Assembly (NCBI GenBank): GCA_900553415.1
Contig: USDH01000034.1
Coordinates: 1-11,520 of the forward strand
Length of the DNA stretch: 11,520 nt
Direction of reading: 5' to 3'
From: an uncultured Collinsella sp.
GTDB lineage: Bacteria > Actinomycetota > Coriobacteriia > Coriobacteriales > Coriobacteriaceae
Positions 6,662 to 11,520 of this stretch are shown one piece after another. The notes under the pieces were generated by a model, which had not been told where the DNA came from, searched no databases, and was given only the letters and a program-made list of their open reading frames with translations. Numbering within the stretch: the first letter of the stretch is position 1; the number at the start of each line of letters is the position of its first letter. The position numbers and the translations under genes were made by a program.

Positions 6662-8203
6662 CTACTGTGAGGTGCTGAGCGAGCGCCTGACTGCATCACG
6701 CCAGCCCGCAAGGTTTTGCTCGCGGCGCTCGGCGGACATGTGGGGAAGGAAGGTCCTAACGATCTGGGCATTTTGCTCCAGCTCTTCCAGGTCTTCCCAA
6801 TAGCCGACGGCAAGACCCGCCAAGTACGCGGCACCGATTGCCGTGGTCTCCACCGTCTCGCATTGCAGCACGGGGATATCCAGCAGGTCGGCCTGGAATT
6901 GCATGATGAACTCGTTGCGCGAGGCACCACCATCGACAGACAGGCGCTCAATCGAAAGCCCCACGTCCTGCTCCATGGCGCGCAGCACGTCGTAGCTCTG
7001 ATATGCCATGGATTCGCAGGCGGCACGTACGATGGTCGCACGGCTCGAGGCGCCGGTCAGACCGCACACGATACCGCGAGCATGCGGGTCCCACCAGGGA
7101 GCACCCAAACCCGCAAAGGCGGGAACGAAGTAGCAGCCCTCGTTGTCGCTAATCGAAGCGGCGAGTTGTGCCGACTCGCTCACGCTCGAGATGATGCCCA
7201 TGTTGTTGCGAAGCCAGTTCATCGTTGAGCCGGCGGCAAAAATAGAGCCCTCGAGCGCATAGCTGACTTTGCCGTCCGCAGCGATACCGATGGTGGAGAC
7301 CAGGCCATTCTTGGATTCGACGATCTCGTCGCCGGTGTTCATGAGCATAAAGCAACCCGTGCCATAGGTGTTTTTGGTCTGGCCGGGACGGAAACAGCAG
7401 TGGCCGAACAGCGACGCCTGTTGGTCACCCGCCACGCCCATGATGGGCGGCATGTTGGTCATGATGTCGCTCGCGACGCGGCCGTAGTCGCCCGAGCTCC
7501 AGCGAACCTCGGGCATCATGGAACGTGGAACGTCAAAGAGTGCCAGCAGGTCGTCGTCCCAATCGAGCGTATGGATATTAAAGAGTGCCGTGCGGCTGGC
7601 ATTGGTGTAGTCGGTGGCAAAGACCTGGCCGCCGGTGAGGTTGTAGATGAGCCAGGTGTCGATGGTGCCAAACATGAGGTCGCCCGCCGCCGCGCTCTCG
7701 CGTGCGCCGTCGACGTTGTCGAGAATCCACTGTACCTTGGAGGCCGAGAAATACGGGTCGAGCGTGAGTCCCGTGCGGGAGCGCACCAGCTCCTCGCAAC
7801 CCTGTTCAACCAACGCGTCGATTGCCGGCGCGGTACGGCGGCACTGCCATACGATAGCGTTATAGATCGGCTGACCGCTCACACGGTCCCAGACCACCGT
7901 GGTCTCGCGCTGGTTGGAGATGCCGATGGCGGCAATGCGGTCGGAGTGGATACCGCTCTTAAACTGGACTTCCATCATGACCGCGATCTGGCTGGCAAGG
8001 ACCGCCATGGGGTCTTGCTCTACCCAACCGGGACGCGGAAAACTCGTTTTTACGCTGCGACGTGCCTGCGCGACGATGCAGCCGTACTCGTCGACGATGG
8101 TCGCAAGTACCGAGGTGGTGCCGCAGTCGAGCGCCATGATGTAGGAACCGCCAAAGTCAAACGAGGCATCTTCCATGCCCAGGCTGCCCAGATTCAACGA
8201 CAT
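6662..8203 (-). CDS. glpK: Glycerol kinase
   Basis: FGGY-family kinase that phosphorylates glycerol to sn-glycerol 3-phosphate with ATP, trapping it in the cytoplasm. It has 513 residues. The N-terminal ATPase fold starts at YIMALDCGTTS (21-31). Glycerol contacts are visible as Arg99-Glu100 in NQRETTVVW, Trp119 in AIVWQCRRT, Tyr151 in LDPYFSASK and Asp260 in AGDQQASLFG. The glycerol kinase signature YGTGCFMLMNTG is at 280-291, and the C-terminal domain holds VDGGASRNEF and ETTAIGAAYLAGL. ATG at 8203 has AGAAAGG eight bases upstream and adds an extension of about 20 residues before the usual start. The loop where Gram-positive enzymes carry the phosphorylatable His (YHFYG) reads VASDIMTN here, without His. 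It follows tsaC by 13 bp, and no glpF or glpO/glpD is in view. Confidence 0.96.
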   Translation of the reverse strand: MSLNLGSLGMEDASFDFGGSYIMALDCGTTSVLATIVDEYGCIVAQARRSVKTSFPRPGWVEQDPMAVLASQIAVMMEVQFKSGIHSDRIAAIGISNQRETTVVWDRVSGQPIYNAIVWQCRRTAPAIDALVEQGCEELVRSRTGLTLDPYFSASKVQWILDNVDGARESAAAGDLMFGTIDTWLIYNLTGGQVFATDYTNASRTALFNIHTLDWDDDLLALFDVPRSMMPEVRWSSGDYGRVASDIMTNMPPIMGVAGDQQASLFGHCCFRPGQTKNTYGTGCFMLMNTGDEIVESKNGLVSTIGIAADGKVSYALEGSIFAAGSTMNWLRNNMGIISSVSESAQLAASISDNEGCYFVPAFAGLGAPWWDPHARGIVCGLTGASSRATIVRAACESMAYQSYDVLRAMEQDVGLSIERLSVDGGASRNEFIMQFQADLLDIPVLQCETVETTAIGAAYLAGLAVGYWEDLEELEQNAQIVRTFLPHMSAERREQNLAGWRDAVRRSLSTSQ

Positions 8204-8216
8204 CGCTTAAACCTTT

Positions 8217-8960
8217 CTATTGCATCGGGTCGGACAGGACCCGTTCGATCTCTGATGCGGGAAGTGCGCCTTGGCGCAGGATCTGGAGCCCGCCGTGCTG
8301 AAACGACACGATGGTCGAGGCGTCGCGACACGGGGTCTCACCGGCGTCGACGGCAACATCGACCCCCTCCAGGATGCGACCCTCCACCGTGATAAAACTT
8401 GCCGGCGCGGGCGCGCCATGCGTGTTGGCGCTGGTGCAGGCAAGGGGGCTGCCACAGGCGCGAATGAGCGCCTGCACCACGGGCGAGGCCGAAGCGCGAA
8501 GTGCCACCGTGTCGTCGGCAGCGCGCATAAAGGTCGGCACGCAGGGGGCTGCCTTGACCACGATAGTCAGGGCTCCCGGCCAGCATCGTCGCGCGAGTAT
8601 GCGGGCATCTTCCGGGATATCCACGCCATAGCGGTCGAGTGCTTCGACGCCATCGACCAGCCAAGCGACGGTTTGCGTGAGTTCACGTTGCTTGAGAGTG
8701 AAGATACGGCGATAGCCGGTGCCGAGCGCAGGAACTGCGGCGCCATTGACGGCAGCCTGCGGATCGCGCGGCCACGATGGGAATTCGCTTGTATCTTGGG
8801 GCACGGCGTCCGAGAAGGCGTTGACTGCCACGGCGACACCGTAGACGGTCTCGGTCGGGATCAAAGCCAGGCCGCCGCGGCCGAGCCCCTCGGCCGTGCG
8901 CTCGACGGCAAGCCGATGCGGCTCGCGCGTTCCCTCGTATACCCGATAGACCGTCTGCAT
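8217..8960 (-). CDS. tsaC: L-threonylcarbamoyladenylate synthase (TsaC/Sua5/YrdC family)
   Basis: Makes threonylcarbamoyl-AMP from threonine, bicarbonate and ATP, the first step of the t6A37 modification of ANN-decoding tRNAs. It has 247 residues with a YrdC domain. Visible motifs are IPTETVYGVAV (34-44), IFTLKQRE (86-93) giving the K-x-R pair Lys90 and Arg92, WPGALTIVV (127-135), and CTSANTHGAP (175-184) giving the S-x-N pair Ser177 and Asn179. Between PTETVYG and the K-x-R motif there are about 30 more residues than usual, and the customary Pro after K-x-R is Glu. The C-terminal Sua5 domain of longer homologues is absent. ATG at 8960 has AAGGGG about 11 bases upstream. It shares a likely transcript with glpK (13-bp gap). 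The 134-bp spacer before it shows no clear promoter. Confidence 0.9.
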   Translation of the reverse strand: MQTVYRVYEGTREPHRLAVERTAEGLGRGGLALIPTETVYGVAVAVNAFSDAVPQDTSEFPSWPRDPQAAVNGAAVPALGTGYRRIFTLKQRELTQTVAWLVDGVEALDRYGVDIPEDARILARRCWPGALTIVVKAAPCVPTFMRAADDTVALRASASPVVQALIRACGSPLACTSANTHGAPAPASFITVEGRILEGVDVAVDAGETPCRDASTIVSFQHGGLQILRQGALPASEIERVLSDPMQ

Positions 8961-9094
8961 GTGTATGCCAGCCCCTTACGCTCTGGTGCAAGTTTGTTTA
9001 CTGTGGGGCATTCTCGCACGAAACGTTCAACCTATTTGCCCAGAGCGCATGTTGGTTTGGTGAGCGGCTCTAGTAGTCGGTGAAAGTGAGGGGG

Positions 9095-9541
9095 TTATTG
9101 GACGGCTACGAACTTCTTTGGCCTGCCGGCGTGGCGTTCTTGGGCGGCGTAGCGCTCGATGCTGTCTATCGTTATCATCCGACGGCCGTCGACGAGTTCA
9201 ACATCGAGCTTTCCGGCTTTGACCAGCGCGGTAATCCGCGGAGCGGAGACTTTGAGGTCCAGCGCTGCGTCTTTAAATGTTCGGCACGCCGCTTCCCGAG
9301 CGTCCTCGTGGTCGATTTCGACTGAAAGGGCCACGACCTCGGCCGAGCGTTCGTACCCTGCCGGAGTCAAACCGTTGTTGAGGTCGTCGGCCAAAAACGC
9401 CATCAGTGCCTCGGTAGCATGGGCAATCGCTTCTTCGCGCGTATCGCCATCGGCAAAGGCGCCGGGAATCTGCGGGAAGCTAGCGCAGTAACCGTCGTCT
9501 TCTTTTATGAGAACGCAGTCATAGGTAAATCGCTGCCTCAT
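9095..9541 (-). CDS. hicB: HicB-type antitoxin with excisionase-like HTH
   Basis: Antitoxin that binds and inhibits the HicA RNase and usually represses the operon. It has 148 residues. The N-terminal part (about 1-75) is the HicB fold: YDCVLIKEDDGYCASFPQIP (7-26), then FADGDTREEAIAHATEAL (29-46). The C-terminal part (about 88-133) resembles an excisionase/MerR-like helix-turn-helix: TFKDAALDLKVSAPRITALV, then KAGKLDVELVDGRRMITIDS, then IERY. A basic GRPKK tail follows near 139. Most HicB proteins carry a ribbon-helix-helix or Xre-type HTH here instead. ATG at 9541 is fixed by GGAGG (9546-9550) four bases ahead; the open frame continues to 9586 but overlaps hicA without need. The gap after hicA is 11 bp. 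Confidence 0.9.
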   Translation of the reverse strand: MRQRFTYDCVLIKEDDGYCASFPQIPGAFADGDTREEAIAHATEALMAFLADDLNNGLTPAGYERSAEVVALSVEIDHEDAREAACRTFKDAALDLKVSAPRITALVKAGKLDVELVDGRRMITIDSIERYAAQERHAGRPKKFVAVQ

Positions 9542-9552
9542 TTTGCCTCCAA

Positions 9553-9738
9553 CTACCATCCAGCTTGGCGACGAATACTTGCCCACGTGCCCTTCTTTGG
9601 TCGATCACCACCAGAGCCGTTCACGGTGACAACACGGTCACCAGAAACATACTTAGCATGACTACCGACTTGCGCGACCTTCACGAATCCATCGTGCTTG
9701 AGTAGGGCAATGATTTCCCGAAAGGTAGGAGGTTGCAT
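9553..9738 (-). CDS. hicA: HicA-type mRNA interferase toxin
   Basis: Small toxin of 61 residues that cleaves mRNA and is neutralised by HicB. It has the double-stranded-RNA-binding-like HicA fold: FREIIALLKHDGFVKV (6-21), then GSHAKYVSGDRVVTV (25-39) with the catalytic His27, then KKGTWASIRRQAGW (48-61), which matches the family ending in which a GT..SI..QAG pattern is typical. ATG at 9738 has AGAGG seven bases upstream. It is the first gene of the two-gene operon, transcribed from its own AT-rich promoter, with hicB 11 bp downstream. All key residues are present, so the toxin is predicted to be active. Confidence 0.92.
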   Translation of the reverse strand: MQPPTFREIIALLKHDGFVKVAQVGSHAKYVSGDRVVTVNGSGGDRPKKGTWASIRRQAGW

Positions 9739-9762
9739 GGGCCGACCTCTTTCAGCCGTCCT

Positions 9763-9784
9763 AATTATAAACTACTTTATAATT
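9763..9784. promoter_or_regulatory. 9+9 bp palindromic operator overlapping hicAB -10
   Basis: AATTATAAA (9763-9771) and TTTATAATT (9776-9784) are perfect inverted arms with a 4-bp centre CTAC. One arm contains the -10 box and the other fills the spacer, so a bound dimer would block RNA polymerase. The natural ligand is the HicB or HicA-HicB complex through its C-terminal HTH; this is inferred from how hicAB operons are known to be autoregulated. Confidence 0.65.
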
Positions 9785-9792
9785 TTTGCTAA
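9764..9792 (-). promoter_or_regulatory. Promoter of hicAB
   Basis: On the minus strand, TTAGCA (9787-9792) is separated by exactly 17 bp from a perfect TATAAT (9764-9769). Transcription would begin near 9757, about 20 bases before the hicA ATG. The spacer and -10 box are strikingly AT-rich compared with the flanking genes. Confidence 0.7.
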
Positions 9793-9813
9793 CCAGTTAA
9801 TAAATATTACTGG
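9793..9813. repeat. Imperfect inverted repeat at prmC end / hicAB upstream edge
   Basis: CCAGT plus AATA (9793-9797, 9799-9802) pairs with TATTACTGG (9805-9813), with one bulged T at 9798. It covers the prmC stop and abuts the hicAB -35 box. It may be a weak hairpin at the end of prmC mRNA or a second protein-binding site for hicAB control. Confidence 0.3.
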
Positions 9814-11066
9814 CGTTGCTTGGGCTCGGTGACGATGGCTCGGACAATGCGGGGGCGATCGGTGAGGTCGTGGACGATACGCACGTCCGAAAGGCCTGCT
9901 TGACGACAGAGCTCGGCCGCGGCGTCGAGCGCGCCCTCGTAGAGCTCGCAGGCAAACAGGCCGCCGGCACGCAGCATGTAGGGCGCCGCGTTGAGCAGGC
10001 GGCGGAAGATATCGAGACCGTCGGCACCGCCCTCGAGCGCCAGATCGGGCTCAAAGTCCTTGACCTCATGCGGCAGCGAGCGCATGACGTCGGTCGGGAT
10101 GTAAGGTGGGTTGGAGACGAGCACATCAAAGGTGCCCCACTCTTCGCGGGGAATGGAACTCACCAGGTTTGTGAGGCTGAAGGCGACCTCGTCGGACGTG
10201 AGGCCAAGCGCATCACGGTTTTTGGTGGCCAGATCGATGGCGCGCGGCTCGATATCGGTAGCAGTGCAGGTAACGTGGCCGCGGCGCTCCCAGGCAAGGG
10301 AGAGCGAAATGCAGCCCGTGCCGCAGCCGACCTCGAGAACGCGGGCAGTGCGGGGCTCGGCTGGGGCAGATACGTTGGCCTCGGCGGCATCTTGCGCGGG
10401 AGTCGCCTGTTGGTCGTTGTCCTCAATGGCGATGCCGTATTCGTCGAGCTCGGGCTCGGCGGCTTTTGCGGCTTCGGCTTCTGCTGCTTGCGCGGCGGCT
10501 TCCTCGGCCTCGCGATCGGCCAGTTCCTCGGCATAAGCGCGACTGCCCAGCACATCGCCGCCTAGCGCCGCCTCGTCGGCAGCTGTGAGGTTGGCGGCAC
10601 GGCGCTCGGCCGTCGCTCGCTCGTCGGCCAATGCGGCCTCGGCCTTGCGTGCCTCCTCGACCTCATCGTTCCAAGGCAGCTCAACACGCTGACGGGCAGC
10701 GGCCTCGGGGCTCAGTACCTCGGCATCCAGATAATTGAGGACTTCCTCGACGAGCATCTCGGTCTCGGGGCGCGGAATGAGCACACCGGGGGCGCACGCG
10801 ACGTCGATCATGCGAAACTGCGTGCTGCCCGTGATGTATTGCAGCGGCTCGCCCTTAGCGCGGCGGACAACGGCCGCATGCATGGTCTCGAGCTGGGCCG
10901 CGTTAAGCGTCTCGTCCATACGCATATATAGGTCAATGCGCGCCAGGCCCGTGGCGGCGCACAGCAGCCACTCGGCAGAAAGACGGGGGTGCTCCTCGCC
11001 GCGCTCGGCCAGGTACTCCTTGGTCCACTCGAGACAACGCTTGATGGTCCAGATCTCGTTTGCCAT
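9807..11066 (-). CDS. prmC: Release factor glutamine methyltransferase with large internal insertion
   Basis: Methylates the Gln of the GGQ motif in peptide chain release factors, using S-adenosylmethionine. It has 419 residues, against about 280-290 for the family. The N-terminal helical substrate-binding domain (1-110) includes RLSAEWLL, KGEPLQYITGSTQF (71-84) and GVLIPRPETEMLVEEVL (94-110). The methyltransferase domain has motif I VLEVGCGTGCISLSLA (243-258), the acidic D271IE, and the signature VSNPPYIPTDV (317-327). Between them (about 114-238) is an extra segment rich in Ala and Glu. ATG at 11066 has GGGGAGGG directly upstream. The frame is open to 11141, but the promoter and homology argue for 11066. 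In related genomes prmC follows prfA; here DNA without an obvious gene lies upstream. Confidence 0.93.
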   Translation of the reverse strand: MANEIWTIKRCLEWTKEYLAERGEEHPRLSAEWLLCAATGLARIDLYMRMDETLNAAQLETMHAAVVRRAKGEPLQYITGSTQFRMIDVACAPGVLIPRPETEMLVEEVLNYLDAEVLSPEAAARQRVELPWNDEVEEARKAEAALADERATAERRAANLTAADEAALGGDVLGSRAYAEELADREAEEAAAQAAEAEAAKAAEPELDEYGIAIEDNDQQATPAQDAAEANVSAPAEPRTARVLEVGCGTGCISLSLAWERRGHVTCTATDIEPRAIDLATKNRDALGLTSDEVAFSLTNLVSSIPREEWGTFDVLVSNPPYIPTDVMRSLPHEVKDFEPDLALEGGADGLDIFRRLLNAAPYMLRAGGLFACELYEGALDAAAELCRQAGLSDVRIVHDLTDRPRIVRAIVTEPKQRQ

Positions 11067-11084
11067 GGGGCCCTCCCCTCTCAA

Positions 11085-11098
11085 GCGCCGGGCGGCGC
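11085..11098 (-). promoter_or_regulatory. Small GC hairpin in prmC leader
   Basis: GCGCC (11085-11089) and GGCGC (11094-11098) form a tight 5-bp stem with a 4-base loop. It lies between the predicted transcription start and the prmC ribosome-binding site and could modulate translation. Confidence 0.25.
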
Positions 11099-11114
11099 AC
11101 GAATGTCGGAGCAG

Positions 11115-11141
11115 ATTGTAAGCGAGGCCCGCGCTTGGCAA
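11115..11141 (-). promoter_or_regulatory. Predicted promoter of prmC
   Basis: On the minus strand, TTGCCA (11136-11141, five of six to consensus) is followed after 15 bp by TACAAT (11115-11120, five of six). The spacing is 2 bp shorter than ideal. Transcription would start near 11108, leaving a leader of about 42 bases before ATG 11066 and excluding the longer open frame as coding. Confidence 0.45.
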
Positions 11142-11205
11142 GGGACGATTGAAGGCGATTATCGAGAATCAGCCCAGAATTTTGCTTGGAGCCTGCCTAG
11201 AGTGT

Positions 11206-11379
11206 TCATTCGTCGACGTCTAAACCTGCATCCGTCAAGCTTTTGGCAAGGTTGCCCCAAAACTGACCAATATCTAACCAAGAACTTGCCAAATCACTTG
11301 ACGCGCGACCCATCAAAAATCGCCCCGCGACTTCTTGAACGATATTTTGAGCAATATTTTCGATAGCAGATATATGCCG
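11206..11379 (-). pseudogene. Short protein-like frame, possible gene remnant
   Basis: The minus strand is open for 58 codons between TGA at 11382-11380 and TGA at 11208-11206. The translation looks like real protein (IENIAQNIVQEVAGRFLMG, then SSWLDIGQFWGNLAKSL) and ends DAGLDVDE. No ATG, GTG or TTG occurs in its first 21 codons. The first plausible start is ATG at 11313, giving only 35 residues, with CGGGG nine bases upstream. It may be the 3' remnant of a broken gene or a small protein. I do not recognise the family. Base composition is lower in GC than the neighbours. Confidence 0.3.
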
Positions 11380-11383
11380 TCAA

Positions 11384-11400
11384 TTACCTTAAGCAGGTAA
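11384..11400. repeat. 6-bp perfect hairpin
   Basis: TTACCT (11384-11389) and AGGTAA (11395-11400) are perfect inverted arms around a 5-base loop, just upstream of the open remnant frame. There is no T-run, so termination is doubtful. Confidence 0.3.
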
Positions 11401-11457
11401 GCAGCTCAAATGCCATAACAGCCGACTGAATAACATCTCAAAGCAATGTACCCAACC

Positions 11458-11486
11458 TAGTCATTTAAGAACGTCCCCAATGACTA
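11458..11486. repeat. 8-bp perfect hairpin, REP-like
   Basis: TAGTCATT (11458-11465) and AATGACTA (11479-11486) are perfect inverted arms around the 13-base loop TAAGAACGTCCCC. The GGGGACGTTCTT-type loop on the minus strand resembles, from memory, hairpins found near REP-associated (IS200-like, Y1) transposases. No transposase gene is in view. Confidence 0.4.
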
Positions 11487-11520
11487 CATCTAAGGCGCCG
11501 CAGGTTGAGCATAAGTCAGC
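11461..11520 (-). other. Possible 3' end of a reading frame entering from outside
   Basis: From the window edge the minus strand reads 19 codons open (ADLCSTCGALDVVIGDVLK) to TGA at 11463-11461. The stop lies inside the hairpin arm. Nineteen codons are too few to call a gene; this is recorded because the neighbouring sequence could complete it. Confidence 0.2.

Larger units (their letters stand above)
11142..11520. other. AT-richer region without a clear complete gene
   Basis: This stretch contrasts with the roughly 60% GC genes around it: sampled 60-base blocks are about 45% GC (11221-11280) and about 33% GC (11341-11400). It contains one short protein-like frame, two hairpins and the possible end of a frame that enters from beyond the window. 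No long open frame, tRNA or rRNA is seen. Composition suggests decayed or acquired DNA. Confidence 0.5.

Noticed and set aside
7400..8392. 330-codon open frame on the plus strand
   Set aside because: Antisense to glpK, running into tsaC; no recognisable motif and no ribosome-binding context.
8979..9047. Inverted repeat CGCTCTGG / CCAGAGCG between hicB and tsaC
   Set aside because: The 8-bp arms are 53 bases apart with nothing structured between; this is plausible by chance.
8271..9083. 270-codon open frame on the plus strand
   Set aside because: Antisense to tsaC, whose active-site motifs are clear on the other strand.
9542..9586. 15-codon extension of hicB into hicA
   Set aside because: ATG 9541 has GGAGG four bases ahead and begins exactly at the HicB fold.
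11067..11141. 25-codon N-terminal extension of prmC
   Set aside because: It overlaps a promoter-like pair and a leader hairpin, while ATG 11066 has a strong ribosome-binding site and matches the family start.

Overview
The window is about 11.5 kb of roughly 60% GC bacterial chromosome. Every confident gene lies on the minus strand, so transcription runs from high to low coordinates. Protein style, GC content and gene order suggest an actinobacterial gut-type genome of the Coriobacteriia, probably Collinsella or a close relative. That placement rests on family resemblance from memory, not on a search.

Layout in transcription order (high to low coordinates): (1) 11520-11142 is an AT-richer stretch with no convincing complete gene. 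It holds a short open-frame remnant, a small hairpin, and at the window edge a hairpin that overlaps the possible 3' end of another reading frame. (2) prmC (11066-9807) encodes the release-factor glutamine methyltransferase, here carrying an unusual insertion of about 125 residues. (3) hicA-hicB (9738-9095) is a type II toxin-antitoxin pair with its own AT-rich promoter, which is overlapped by a perfect 9+9 bp palindrome. (4) tsaC/sua5 (8960-8217) and glpK (8203-6662) lie 13 bp apart. (5) upp (6538-5891) encodes uracil phosphoribosyltransferase. (6) The F1Fo ATP synthase operon (5610 to the left edge) has the order atpI-like, atpB, atpE, atpF, atpH, atpA, atpG, atpD. atpD is cut by the window edge and atpC is presumably beyond it.

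The backbone prmC - tsaC - upp - atp matches a conserved order known from Gram-positive genomes, for example prmC, ywlC, glyA, upp, atp in Bacillus. Against that backdrop hicAB (between prmC and tsaC) and glpK (between tsaC and upp) look like insertions. The ATP synthase genes are tightly packed: 1-bp stop/start overlaps at atpH/atpA and atpG/atpD, an 11-bp overlap at atpF/atpH, and 3-15 bp gaps at most other junctions. The exception is the 124-bp spacer before atpE. A sigma-A-like promoter lies upstream of the first atp gene, and the upp-atp spacer contains three separate inverted repeats.

I did not find a wholly new multi-gene system. The points most worth a second look are the PrmC insertion, the HicB antitoxin with an excisionase-like helix-turn-helix plus a palindromic operator, the predicted signal peptide on the ATP synthase b subunit, and the degenerate AT-rich DNA upstream of prmC.
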